Shown piece after piece: positions 11,003 through 23,588 of a stretch of 64,000 nt of DNA. The first letter of the stretch is position 1. Every line of letters begins with the position of its first letter. The notes under the pieces are model-generated. The model had not been told where the DNA came from. It searched no databases and saw only the letters and a list, made by a program, of their open reading frames with translations. Source of the DNA: Ceraceosorus guamensis. Its lineage: Eukaryota; Basidiomycota; Exobasidiomycetes; Ceraceosorales; Ceraceosoraceae. Location of the stretch: assembly GCF_003144195.1 (NCBI RefSeq), contig NW_020289996.1:1419-65418 (forward strand). The letters run 5' to 3'. The translations under genes and the position numbers were made by a program.

Positions 11003-11560
11003 ATGCCGCTCTACTACGCCGTCGCCCGCGGGAGAGAGCCGGGCATATACAATAGCTGGTCCGAATGCGAAGAGCAAGTCAAGGGGTATCCCAATGCCAG
11101 CTTCAAAAAGTTCAAGTCATCGCAGCAAGCTCAAGACTTTCTCCGACATGGAGATTATGCGACGGCTACGGGTGCGGGTGCGGGTGCGGGTGCGGGTGCG
11201 GCTGCTGCCTCTACTTCAGCTTCCGCTTCCACAACAACGCACAGCGGTGACCGCTCCTGCGAGAGCTCATCGGCCGCAAGTAAGACCGGCTCGGCAGACG
11301 TTCAATCCGTCTTGCGACGCGTCGATGCCATCTACGACGAGCAGCAGAGTTCCTCCTCCTCCTCCTCCAATGGCAGGCGCGTCATCAAGGTGTACACCGA
11401 CGGCGCATCTCACGGCAATGGTAAAAAGGGCGCCACTGCCGGATGGGGCGTTTACTTTCCAGACCAAGACCTTCGATACTTGTCGGAAGCAGGAAGACTG
11501 CAAGGCCGCGTCATGACCAACAATCGAGCCGAGCTGATGGTGAGGCTGCAGCGTGGTGGC

Positions 11561-11612
<52 letters not shown>

Positions 11613-12719
11613 CTCTGTCCCTCACGCCTCGCTAACCGCCGCACCAGCCTTTTTGCTCCCCCATCAACAAGGCCATCATACGTGCTTGTCAATTGTGCCC
11701 TGATCCAAAAGCTCAATTGACCATCTACACGGACAGCCAGTACTGCATCAAGGGTGAGACACGCGTTCGCAATTACTGGTGACCAAAACCTTGAACGACG
11801 AGGCGGTGCTTGCGTTTCCCCCCCACAGTCATCACACAGTGGCAGCGAAAATGGCGAAAAGATGGGTGGATGACGTCGGGCTTGGTGTACAGACATGGTG
11901 TTTTGCAGCCAGACAGCGCAGATCCCAAGCCGGTGGTGAACAAGGACCTGATCAGGAGATTGGAAAAGGAATTAAGGAGTCGAGAGATTCGACCAGAATT
12001 GATTTACATCAAGGGACACGCCGGACATTTCGGAAATGAGGCGGCCGACAAGTGAGAGTTGGCGAGCAAATCCGAGAGAGGCTGCGATCCTTGTTGAAGC
12101 CGCGCACGCTCATCTGATATCTGCTGCCGCCCATCAGACTTGCGGGGGAAGGTGCTCGCAAGCCGGCCATACCAGAAGAAGAGTGGGAGAGCATAGAGCC
12201 TTCTTCCTCTGACGACGAGCGAGTCGATCGCCATCGAGCCACGAAGAAGACGTTGGCAGCCTACGCAGCTGCGAATGCCCGTGCACCCGCACTCACAAAG
12301 GGCGACGACGCTGATCGTGCGTCTCATCGTGCCACCGACGCCGAATTGGACGCCTTTGCCGCCATCAACGCTGCTGCTGCTTCGAGAGAAGAGAAGTCGG
12401 TCGCTGCTGACAATTCTGAAGAGGTGGCCGCCGCGCTGGGTTTCGAGGTGAGTCGGCAGAGGCTGATGCTGACGAAGGCCTTGATGTCTCCACTCACGCA
12501 CGCACGCGCCTCTATCCTCAGCTCGATGCTGACGACCTTCTCAGTGAGGCAGAGTTGGGAAAGCTCGAGCGTGGCGATGTGAGCGACCAAGATTCGGCGC
12601 ACTCTTGCACTGAAGGAGAGAGTGAGCCCTCGCGGCAGTATCGACGCGGCGCCTCTCACCCTTACCCCAAGAGGGAATCATCGGAAGGGTCTGAAAACGC
12701 AAAGCGTTTGCGAACGTGA
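11003..12719 (+). CDS. RNH1: ribonuclease H1 with N-terminal hybrid-binding domain
   Basis: Degrades RNA in RNA-DNA hybrids. Exons are 11003-11539, 11672-11753, 11829-12051, 12138-12447, 12522-12719, about 449 residues. Residues 1-55 form the hybrid-binding (viroplasmin-like) domain: MPLYYAVARGREPGIYNSW, then VKGYPNASFKKF. The catalytic domain has every key residue: D in VYTDGASHGNG, E in NNRAELM, D in IYTDSQYCIKG, and KGHAGHFGNEAADK. The linker has an AGAGAG repeat. A 120-residue acidic, alanine-rich C-terminal tail is unusual for the family. The open frame extends upstream to an ATG at 10757, adding 82 residues that look like a mitochondrial presequence. The ATG at 11003 has A at -3 while the one at 10757 does not. 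Intron 1 contains a long AGC tract. Confidence 0.92.
11562..11612. repeat. (AGC)n microsatellite in RNase H1 intron 1
   Basis: A run of about 16-17 AGC/CAG triplets lies inside the first intron (11540-11671) of the RNase H1 gene. It is non-coding if the intron is spliced. Confidence 0.9.
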
Positions 12720-13194
12720 AGAGTTGCGCATCTTGGCGTGGCTGGTTCGACATGCGTATGACAGACTTTGGCACGCTTGCTCTGTATTGCGCCTCGAATA
12801 CAAGTCACGTAGCATCGAGAAGTTGTCTTCACTCGTGACTGTTGTCGCGGCTGACTGATTACATTGGTGATTGTGAATGATCTACATGCTTCGGGAGCGA
12901 AGATGAGCACCTGCGGTCCATCGCTGGGCTCGCAGCCATCACGACGACGGTGAGACGTCCGCCTGGAGCGCGGCGCGCGCGCGCGCGAGGGAGGGAAACG
13001 CGAATCGTAAAGGCCCGTCTGCTCTTTTCAATCTCGAATCACGATTTCATTGTGTAGCCGAAAATGGCTTGCTCCACTTGTCCCAATCTACAGCAGAGCG
13101 TCGTGCGCCGCTGCTAGGGTCACACCACCGTGCTGCTTGCTGCTGCTGCTGCTCGGCGGGCGCCGTCTGCTGCACAAGCAGGCTGGTCCAGCAT

Positions 13195-13229
<35 letters not shown>

Positions 13230-13737
13230 TGCACGCACGAGGTGGTTGGTGCGCTGTGCTGCGCTGCGCTCGCTCGCTCCGAGACCCTTCAGCAAATTGA
13301 TGGGCTCTTTGAAGTGCTATGACATATATGCTGTCAGGCTGCGTAGCGATCAAGCAGAACCGTAGATTTCGCAAGCTTCTCGATGGGTGCCTGCCGCCGG
13401 GCCGGCCAAAGTCACGGGTAAGTCCCGTCAGACGGGCCGAAGTCATGGCTGCGCTCAAGGCTGATGGCTTGATTGACCTGCAAAGAATGGCCGGCCCTGG
13501 ACCGCGACTTTTGACACGACGGGCCGGGGTTTCCCAATTAGAATCGCAATCGCAATTGCAAATCGAATCCCAAATTATTGATGTCTGACTTTGAAAAAAA
13601 GACGCGAGTGAGCGGACCGGGGGGAAGCCCCGTGCCTTTTCGCAAGGGCTGGCGCGCACCACAGATTGACCAGTCACATTCGTCGTGCTTCCTTGCACGA
13701 ACCCGAGCCGAGCCGGCGGCATAAGATATGTCAAGTG

Positions 13738-13777
<40 letters not shown>

Positions 13778-16152
13778 AGAAAGAAAGAGAGGAGGAACCG
13801 AGACCGTCAATCGGTGCCAATCTTGTTCGCAACGTGAGCCACGTTTCATCGTCATTCACGATTTGTGTTCGCGCAACCGCTGCGGGAGCCGATGCGAAGA
13901 ACATCAAGAGACCGACGAGAGCGTCGTTTGGTACGGAACTTACCGCTCGGCTCGAATCCGACATCTTGGATTCACAACAGTCTGAGTCGTGAGCGGTGAG
14001 TCGCGAGTCGCGAGTCGCGCGTTCAAATTGATTCTGCGCACCTTTTGACCTTGCGCTAAGATCGCTCCGCTCGCAACGAACATTTGACTGCAAGCGAAGA
14101 AGCGGACGGTTGCACCCGTCTATAGGGACCGAAGGAGGCCCCAGCAGCGCCATCGCAAGGGGAAAAGAAAGCGCGCGGGCGGGCCTACGCTGCGTGTTGT
14201 GCAGCTGGCCTCAGCGGCCGCGCACGCGAAATAATCACGCTGCCGCCATCACTCGGGCCTCGCTTTGAGCTGCGCAGGCAGGCAGGCAGGCAGGCAGGCA
14301 GACGGGCTATACAGTATATATACACGGTATGCTGTACAGGATATAGGGGCCAATCGCGGATGCTGGGGCCGCTCCGCTCCGCTACGCGCGGCCTCTTGCC
14401 TTTTAGCGTGACTTTTTACTTTTGGCAGCGAGACGCCGCGATATGTGCAGTTACGGTGGGCGGTGCGAATGAGCGAATCTCTCCTTTCATGCGGTGCTTG
14501 CAGTGGCTCCACGCACGCACGCATGCATGCATGCAGCTAGGCTGCAGGGTTACATGCACCTGAACTCACGCTTGCTTGCTGCTGCTGCTGCCCGCCGAGC
14601 TGCAAGTCAGAGCAACACGAAAACACACACACTGGCGCGGTGCCTGCACTGTACGTGCTGTTTGGAGAAGAAGAAGAAGAAAAAAGTGGAGAAGGAGAGC
14701 GTGATGCAGAAGGTGAATGACTCACACTGTGACTTGCTGCATGTCTGCGCCGCGACTTGCATATATGCCCTCGAGATCTCGAGCTGCTCGACGAGCACCT
14801 TGCCATGGAGCTTTCTTTGACCCTTGTCCAAGCAGAAGCAGCAGCAGCAGCAGCAGCAGCAGCATATATATATATAGATAGGCATCAGCAACCCGAGGCG
14901 GCATGCAGCAGAATCAGAGTATCCGCGCCGTGAGTGCGCAGTGGGCGCGCCAACAACACACGGACGCGTTCGCGGTTTGAACGTGGCGCGCATGGTGCGA
15001 ATATTGAAATGCTTTCAACTCGTGACTTGAGCTTGATGATTCAGTTCAGATCTGAGAACGTCGCGCGCGCGAGATCTTCGCGGGAGGGGAAGCGAATCAC
15101 GAATGCGCGGCATGTTCACAGGCAAAGGCTAAAAGCGGCATCAGACGTGTACGCGCGCGCGCACGCGCGCGCCACCAGCCTTTGGTTCGGTCGCTGCAGA
15201 GATGGATGCCTGCGCTTGCTGGTACGTCCGCTCCGATCGCGCTCGCGCGCTACGGCGGCTCGTGCTGGCTCGCGTGCTGTCTGTACAGGTATACAGCCAT
15301 GCATATAGCTGCACCGAATGCATGGTCTGTCTGCAGCGTGCGCATGGATGGAAAGCCCCTCGCTCACGCCTTGTCTCCATCGGCTGCTGCGTGCGTGCGT
15401 GCGTGCGTGCGTGCGTTTTAGCAGCCTACTACTGCTGCTGCTTGCCAGGAGTCGTGAGTCTCTGAGGTCTCACATCAGCGTAGTGAGTCCCTGCGGGCTG
15501 ATTTCGATGAAGCGATCGAAAGCCGCACTTGCGGCTATGGGTCCATCGTGACGCGAAATCTTTCCGCCTCCCATACACCCTCCAAGCATTCAGACTTCGA
15601 CTTTTGCCGTCGCTGAAACTCGCTCTTCCTCCTCCTCACCACTTTCTCTTCTCCTCGGTGGGGCAGCGCTCTACGCGTCAATCAGCAAGTTCCGGCACCG
15701 GGGCGAGATCCGGATCAGCAGCACCCATCAAAGAGCGAAGCCTAGGTGTATAGGCTCGAGACCCATAACCAAACGTCGGAGGTCCGGCGCAAACGGGCGG
15801 GTCCGCCAAATCTCGAAAGGCGAAAGGCGAGGATCGAGCAAACGGATCGCACAGAGAGCTTGCTCGTCGTAGCAGTCGAATTTGCGATCGCCCGGCCTGG
15901 TGAGTTGGGCTGCAAAGGCGCGGCCCGAGACGAGATGAGAGCCAGAGACGAGATGGATGAGGTGGATCGATCGTGAATGGCAGTCCCGGTTACGCGTGCG
16001 AGGAGGATCAGCTCATCGCGGATGGTTAGGTTGGTCGATCTACATAGGGTCGCAGAAAGCGACTGAATGCTTCGTCGCCGACGGAGGCGCTCAGCGCATA
16101 CATGGACACGTTGGCGGGTCGCGGCAATCGTGAATGGCGAGCTAGGCTGCTG

Positions 16153-16183
<31 letters not shown>

Positions 16184-17098
16184 TGGCAGAGGGGAGTGGG
16201 ACTGCGTTTGTTTCAGCTGCAGGAACATTCATCTCGTTCATGGCATGCGCGCAAGATGGGTCCAGATGGTGACTGCGCAAAGCGGACACTGTTGCAAATT
16301 AATTGGGATTGCGATTGCTTGTCCGCACGGTGCGCGCGCGCGCGTCGGCCGCGAATCCATCGATGGCATGCAATTATGATCACGGTGGAATGCAAGACAA
16401 CCCCTTCAAGCAGAGCAAGGCGCGGGCGGGCGGATTCATCATCTTCAATACGGCCACGGAAGGCCGATGTCAGCTACAAGGAGTCACAGTGATGGGACAT
16501 GCGGTGCTTTGCGCCGTCTTGTGCCCATCATACTCGTGAAACCAACTCGTGACTGCATCGCTGTTGATGAAATGGTGGGAAACGCGCCCGCCTCTTGATT
16601 GCCTTGGTGCCCCTTGGGAGCGCATGCATGATGGGCATGGCGGATTTTGTCCCTCATTTGCACAAATTCGTCCCTGGTTGTGATAGGCGCATGCACACGA
16701 GCGTGTGACGGGAGCGCGGCCGTCCATGTTCCATGGGGCTTCATGTTCGCTCGTGGATTATTGCTCACCATGCAGCGAGCGGCTGCCATCGGTGCGCGGT
16801 GCGGTGTGGCGTGATGCGGTGCGGTGCGGTGCGGTGCGGTGCGGTGCGAGGTATCGAGGTGGATACGCGCTTGCGTTTAATTTTGCGTACGAGATGCCAA
16901 GATCGATAGGCGAGCTAGACTCGCCCGCGTCGTCTGGATCAGGGCTCGTCTTCAATCAGAAACCGCCTCATCCTACCTGCTCTCCAACTTCACGCACGCA
17001 CGCCCGCACGCACGCATGCATGCAATCGTTCGTGCGCGCTCATTGCATGATATCCTGCTCGCTCATCATCACACTCACCCGCCGCATCCCCCTCAAAA
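12720..17098. other. 4.4-kb intergenic region rich in microsatellites, upstream of the RhoGEF gene
   Basis: No gene with a recognisable product or coherent exon chain was found on either strand. The region contains many simple repeats: ACGC (13194-13238), GA (13744-13790), GCAG (14274-14300), AGC followed by TA (14838-14876), GTGC (15389-15416), GCGT (16152-16186), GGTGC (16800-16848), and ATGC palindromes near 14520 and 17010. It has at least five copies of the AATCGTGAAT/ATTCACGATT-type motif (13035, 13851, 15094, 15969, 16125). The last few hundred bases are the promoter and leader of the RhoGEF gene. Confidence 0.7.
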
Positions 17099-20000
17099 AT
17101 GTCGCACAGGCCTCCTGACTCGAGCTACATCGGCTTCCACTCCAGCCTGTCCGCAGGCGGTCCTTCTCGAACCTTTCACAACGCGCCTCGACCTTCCTTC
17201 TCATCACCGCCTCCTGCCTCTGGGTTCCAGCCAGGTCAGATCATTGCATCACCGGCGCTCACCAGACCCTTGGCGCAGTTTGCATCTTTTCAGCACGCCC
17301 AGCACCCCAACCCTGTGACATACGCACCCCCTCTACAAGCGCCGCGCCTATCTTCACCACCGACAGCGCGAGGGCCTGGCTTTGTGCCCGCACCACCAGC
17401 CTTTGCGCCAGCGCCAGTGCCACGACCACTGCACCACATCAGACACGACGTATTTCGTCCTGCGCCCAGCTCAACCACATTCTATCATCGACCGCAGCCA
17501 CCTGGATTCTTGCACTTTCCGCCGCCGCCCGTGTCGGACTTTGCCCGCTTCGAGCCATCGCTGGCCCCCAGACCCACTTGGAGGCCACCCGGACCTGTAT
17601 TGAATCGAAGCTTTGGCGCCGACTCTGAATCGTCCGGTCCGCAGGATCCCTACGCGATCCCAGCAGAGATTGCAAAGGAGCGACGAAGGTCGGCTGCGAT
17701 CTCGGTCAACTCGCGACACTCTGCGCAGGCTCCCAGCTTTAGCTTCCAGGCTACTTCGCCCTCTTTGGTTGCGCCGCACCAAGCAGAGTCGTTTCGAAAG
17801 CCTCGACCATTGCTAGACATGTCTTTCGCAGGCGGCGTAGCCTTCGCATCCGCGCCCAACCACTTTGCAGCAGCAGCGCCGGGCAGCTCGAGCTCAAGTA
17901 ATTGTGCCAGCACATCGCAAATTGCTTGGCGAGGGCAAGAGGCGCATACACTCGCAGCATTTCGAACACGGAGGAGGAGCTCGCTCGGTAGGCAGTCTGT
18001 TGGAGCAGTCTCGGAGCACACGCAAGGGCCACTGCACGCCTCGGTCGCCTCTGCACTCTTGGGTGAACCTCGGCAAGTCTTCGCAAACCAAGCCGCTGGA
18101 CTCGTATTGACGCAGATGAGCTCAGGGATGGATGAACGTGCTTCTTACAGCGGGTTGAACGGCTCGCCAGGAGGCTTCGGGGACGGCGGCGACGAACGAG
18201 GAGGTGGTGCGCGGGATCGCGGGTCGGGTGGAGATGCCAGTGGATCGCAAAGTCGGCGCGAAGGTAGCGGCGGTGGAGATGAAGGAGGCGAGGACGGCGA
18301 TGCGGTTGCACAGGAAAAGGAAAAGGCAAGAAAGGCGAATCCGCTCGTTGATCTCATCGAGACGGAGACCGCGTACGTAAGCGAGCTGAGCAAGATCATC
18401 AGGGTGAGTGAGCGCGTGTACGATGCGCGGGCGAGAGCAGGCAGTTGCTAAGCTGGTGTCTCGTGTCCCTTCCAGCGCGTTGCCGCAGCATGGAGTCGCT
18501 CCAACTTTCCTCCTCCCGAACTGGATACCATGTTTCGCAATGTCGAGTCCATCTACCGCATCAATCGCGGCTTCCTAAAGGTGAGCGTGGCGTGCATGCG
18601 CTTCCTTGCTGCTTTCAAGCTGAGCGTGCCTCTCTATATCCCAGTCTCTTCGCGAAATCGGACCCAACCCTTCATCTCCCAGAGCGCTCGGCGACCTGCT
18701 CATGCGATGGGTGAGTCCGAGGCCATCGTCCAGCGCGTCGATTCCCGCTGACACTAGCTGTCTGCACAACAGATCGACGACCTAGAAGCGCCTTACATGC
18801 GATACTGCGACAACTATTTCACAGACTTTGACACCTGGAACTCCGTTCAATCCAATCCAAAGCTCCCACAGCTGCTCAAGGAAGTCTCAGAGTCCACCCT
18901 GCCAGATGGCTCGCCCGTAGTCTTTTCAGATCGAAAGCGCAAGCCAGGGGATGTGTGGACGCTTGATGACTTGTTCGCATTGCCGCAGCTTCGTCTCAAG
19001 TACTACAAGAAGCTCTACTCTCGCCTACTTAAGAGCACGCAAGCGGGCCGCAGCGATCATCGCCTTCTTGTCAGCGCCAACGACAAGCTGGATGAGCTCT
19101 TGGAGCGATCCAAGAAGCGCATCGCGATGAGCGTGCTCGATGAGGGCCCCATGCCTCGCAGTCGCGAGAGCCTCGAGAGCTCGACGGGCAACACGACAAA
19201 TGGAACGCACGAGTGAGTCTTCTCTCTGTCGAGTGGGTGGTGGCCCAAAGTAGCGCTGCAGCTCATAGTCGCCTCGCCTCGCCTCGCCCTTGTTTCAGCA
19301 GCACGTTTCCCACGCCTAATCGCGTGTCATCGGCCACGTCTGCTTCTGGTGATCGCGAAGAGAAGCCGCCCGTGCCGAAGAGCCCTCTGGCCAGCCCTGC
19401 TTTCGCTCCGACTCGCCCCGCGCCGGCAGCCGAGCAAGTCCCCCCCTCCATCTCATCTGCTCCGAGATCGCCACCCGTCGCGCGACCAGAAGCGCCAAAG
19501 CCAAATGTCGTGCGCGATAGCGATGGGGCATCTGCGGACATTCTCGAGACGCGTCTGGATACTGCACGGACGCTGGACATTTTCACCATGAGGCCCAAAG
19601 TGAGTGCCGCACCGTTCGCAGCTCATGCGCTCGTGCTCACGCGATGCTTGGCCCCCTCCCAGAAATGCCAACTCCGCATGAATACGCCAGGTCTTCCCTT
19701 TACGCGATCTTTGCGCAAGGGCGGAGACGTCATGATGCGCTTCACGCCCAACTCCACTGGCAGAGAAGTGGTTGTCCACCGAGCTTACATCTTCCTGCTT
19801 ACGGATTTGTTTTTAATTTGCGAGCGTATGACACCGAGCGAAAGAGCGGGCAATCCGGCGACGGATATGTGGCTGCTGTACCCTCCTCTGGCCGGCAAGC
19901 ACCTGCGCGTGTCACCTGATCAGTCTGGTGAGTGGCCACCACGACTTTTGCTGGCGGGGCGAAAATCTGCTAAATTCGCTGCACCTTTCTGCTCATGCAG

Positions 20001-21391
20001 GTCAAGGATTCTCGATTCTGATCCTCAAGAAAGAGACGCTGCACATCAGAGTCGATTCTAGACAAGACCGCGACGACTGGTTGGCGCAGTTCGACGAGTG
20101 CTTCAACTTCACCGCTGGCATGGGTCTGAAGGTGCAGACCGGAAGTGCTCTTCAGCCCGGAGGCGCTTCAGGCAACGGTCCCCCCGTACTCTCTCCTTCC
20201 ATCTCGGTCACGCCTTCGTCGATGAACAACCTGTCGGCGGTGGAAAGCGCTCTGAACGACGCATTTTCCCCCCACACTTCTCTCGCCTCGAGCCTCGGTC
20301 GCGAAGGCTCCTTTAGCTCGGTCCAATCGTTTCCAAAGTCGACGCAGCCTCCCGCAAATGGCGTTGGCTCTCCAGATCTTCGCATTCCACCGACATCGAG
20401 TCCCATGTCTGGTGCTACACGAACCCCTTCGCCGAACAGCGCAGGCTTTGGTCCGCGTCCTGGAGGACCGAGCGGTCCGGGCAGACCGCCGGTGGTGAAC
20501 GGCAGGCCGCAATATAATGGGGCGAATGGAAGCCCGCCAGTCAGGCCCCAGCAGGGTGGACAGCCCTTCTCACCGGGCGCTTTGAGTCCAGTCACATCTC
20601 CACCGTTTGGCGCGCAAGCTGGAGGTAATCAGAGAGCAGGTCGTCCGCCCCCGCTCATGGCCAATGGGCAAAATGGTCGCCCTCTTGGTCCCGGTCCCGG
20701 TCGTGGTGGTCCTGGCCCTGGCCCTGGGCCTGGCCCGAATGCCGGCTTCAATGGACCGCGGCGACCTGGGTACGGGCCAGGCGGTCCGGGACCGCGAGGT
20801 GGGCCGGGCTTTCCCCCAACCGGTCGACCCCAAGATCGCGACAATATGCGCAGGCCGTCAGCTCCCAACCTTCGCAGTCCTCGCGGAGACAGCAACGGCT
20901 TCGACGATCTGCCTCCTCCGCCGGGTCGAACGCGTTCGACTTCGAGCGCAGAAGGGCCCGCCAAGCTTCCCAGCGCATTTTTGCAGGATCCCAGTGTGAG
21001 GAGACACGAATCTTTCAGTCCTCCTGGAAGCCCGACCCTAAAGAGGAGAGGGCCCTCTACGAGCACGGTCAGCGCCCAGATGCGCTGCAGACTCTACCTC
21101 AAGCAGAATCACGCACAGTGGAAGTCGCTGGGAGATGCAAGGCTGAAAGTGTTTCACATTCAGCCGGACGAGACGCGCCAATTGGTGGTGGAAAACTCGA
21201 AAAAGGTGCTGGTCAGCTCGCTGATCATGCCCGACTCGGTCGAACGCGTCGGCAAAGTCGGCGTCGCTGTAGAGGTCAGCGACGCGTCTGCGGGTGACGG
21301 CGAGTTGTCTCGCACTGGTATCATCTACATGCTGCAACTTCGAAGCGAAGACAGCTGCGCAGGCTTGTATGGAGAGCTGAAGGGGATGTAG
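17099..21391 (+). CDS. Rho guanine nucleotide exchange factor (DH-PH) with long disordered regions
   Basis: Activates a Rho-type GTPase in cell polarity or wall signalling. Exons are 17099-18403, 18476-18580, 18645-18710, 18773-19212, 19299-19599, 19663-19927, 20001-21391, about 1,290 residues with consistent phases. Residues 1-415 are disordered and P/S-rich. The DH domain starts at about residue 420 (NPLVDLIETETAYVSELSKIIR). It runs through RVAAAWSRSNFPPPELDTMF, LREIGPNPSSPRALGDLLMRWIDDLEAPY, and LDDLFALPQLRLKYYKKLYSRLLKST...GRSDHRLL. The PH domain includes RSLRKGGDVMMRF, VHRAYIFLLTDLFLICERM, and LHIRVDSRQDRDDWLAQFDECF. A long P/G-rich linker follows. A compact C-terminal segment (MRCRLYLKQNHAQWKSLGDA onward) resembles a second PH-like fold. 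Orthology to a named yeast GEF was not established. Confidence 0.85.
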
Positions 21392-23491
21392 GCCGGCATG
21401 CCGGGCCTTTTTGCTTGTGCCTCACACACACACACACACTCTCTCTCTCTCGCTCTCTCTTGCGTCATCGGACTCATCTTGCTGTGCGCGTCACTCGGGA
21501 CCAAGCCTACTAAACAAGTCACTCTCATGGGGGCACTCATTTGCCAGCTCGACCTTCTTCACTCTTGTCGCTCACTCGTTTCTTCGCTTCTTCTTACCGG
21601 ATTTGTCCATGGTGATCGTGAACCTCTCTCCCAAATCCCTAGACGTATCACGCACATTCAAGATTCCCCCTCCCCCACCTCTTCACTTTTCCCCCTCCAA
21701 AAATCTTTTCCGCAAATGATGACCCACATGGCCGATTCTTGCTCGAGAATTGTGGATTCATGTGGGTGCGAGCGCGAATGTGGGTGTTTGTGTAGCCCAC
21801 CCAGCCTGTGGCCTAGCGCCCCATGAGGCTGTTCAAGACCAGACCAGAGCAGAGCGCAATCGCGAAATTTGGGCCGCACGGCAGGGCGGTGAAGAAGCTG
21901 TTGATGGAGATGGAGATGATTGAGGTGTGAGCCTCGTGGTGTTTGACAATTTTCGCGATCGATTTGGCGCGATGGATGGGGGGAAGTCAGAGTGGTGGGC
22001 GGCGGATGGGCAGGAGGATCTGATCTGCGCCCCGCCCCTCCCCCCCTTGCGCGCACATGGGGTGTGATCAGTTTCGCTCGACGAAAGCGAGATAGTTCGG
22101 CGGCGGCGGCTTCGTTGCGAGCGCAAGCTGCTTGCTTGTCAATCGCGAACATGGCTCCCCCCATCGCTCAAAGTACACGTCATCATGACTCGCGCGGGGG
22201 TAGCTAAGGCCCACGTACGCGACGTGAGCGCTCTCAAGCCACGATCTCGAGACATGACAGTGCAGCTTTCACAGCAATCAAGCTCGTGAGAGTCAAGTCT
22301 GCAGCTCTGAAGGAGGCTAGGCTTCGATGCGCGCTTCCGTCGGGCGGTGGCGGTAGACTACGCGACCTCGTCTAAAACTTGCTTCAGCAGGTTCGCAGCA
22401 CACGCATGAAGAAACAAAGCATCGCTCGCTCCCTTGCTGTTCGACGCGCCCCCCTTGGTCAGACATGAAACACGAATGGCTCAATCGATCACGCCCCCAT
22501 GATGCAGACAGCAGAGCAACATGTATGCCCGGCCGGAATGACATGTGTGTCCCCATGCATGCATGCATGCAGCGCAAACTTCATTTGTGTTGGGTGAATC
22601 GTGAATGGCTTGTTTCGGGGTGGGCGATGGGGGCGCACATCGTGTACCGGTACACTTCCCAGCATCCGCAGCGAGCTGTAGTAAGTCGCGCGCGCAGAAG
22701 CTCTTTTTCGATTTGTTTGATCTGATCACAGGAATCATGCAGGCGCTCACGTTTTGAGCTGCGGCGTGAGAATCAACCAAGATTCGAGTCATCAGTGTTG
22801 ACGTCGTGCCTGTACGGTAATTCACAAGACTATCACCTCGCCCTAGCCAAGGATACCCACAGCACCCACCCACCCATCCACCTACCCACCATCACCGGCC
22901 AACGGCCCGCGAGCTCCGGCTGCGTCAACGGGAGACCCCCTTGTCCAGGAACGTACCCGGCGATAGGGATGCATGCTTAGCTGCGCTGCTGCATTCGTGG
23001 ACGCCGTCCGTCCGTCCGTCCGTCCGGATCCCCGCGGCTCATGCGCGCGACGTGATTGTGCGGGCGGCCTTCTCGATCGCGTCTGACTTGTGCGGAGTTG
23101 GTCGTGAGGCGCGCGCGCGTGCAACGGATCACCATAAGTCCACGGAGTAGAGTAGAAGAGTCTATTGAGTCACAGTGCGATTACCGGTATGGCCTCGTCC
23201 TCGTCTCCGTCTCCAGCAGCCATTCAACTCGAGCTTCGAAAGGCCGGCCGAGCGAGCTCATAAGCTTTACCTGCACGAGGGTGCGTACTCTCATGAAATG
23301 TGCCGACGTGACACGTATCGGTGCGGTACAGCACGCTTTTGTCCCCCCCGCATTCGTCTTGCTTGTTGCGGAGAATAGCGCCCGATTGGTTTGCGTGGAT
23401 GTTGTGGAGGCGCGACGCGGGTGCTGCTTGGCTGAAGCTAGAGTCACATTTACGAGAAAGAAGTAGAGTGTGGACTTGCTTCGGCTGGCTG

Positions 23492-23493
<2 letters not shown>

Positions 23494-23588
<95 letters not shown>
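23494..23588. repeat. (TTGC)n microsatellite
   Basis: An almost perfect tetranucleotide array of roughly 23-24 TTGC units. It creates long artificial open frames encoding repeated Ser/Lys/Gln or Leu/Ala/Cys on the two strands, which I do not regard as genes. Confidence 0.95.

Noticed and set aside
11003-12719. RNase H domain as part of a retroelement
   Set aside because: The gene has the cellular RNase H1 layout (hybrid-binding domain plus RNase H), five exons and no reverse transcriptase or integrase nearby.
13194-16186. Tandem CACG/GTGC arrays considered as CRISPR or satellite arrays
   Set aside because: They are simple 4-bp microsatellites without spacers.
12900-17000. Search for tRNA, 5S rRNA or snRNA genes in the long intergenic regions
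   Set aside because: No B-box-like GGTTCGANTCC with a matching A box, and no recognisable 5S or U-RNA core, was seen by eye. Small RNA genes could still be missed.
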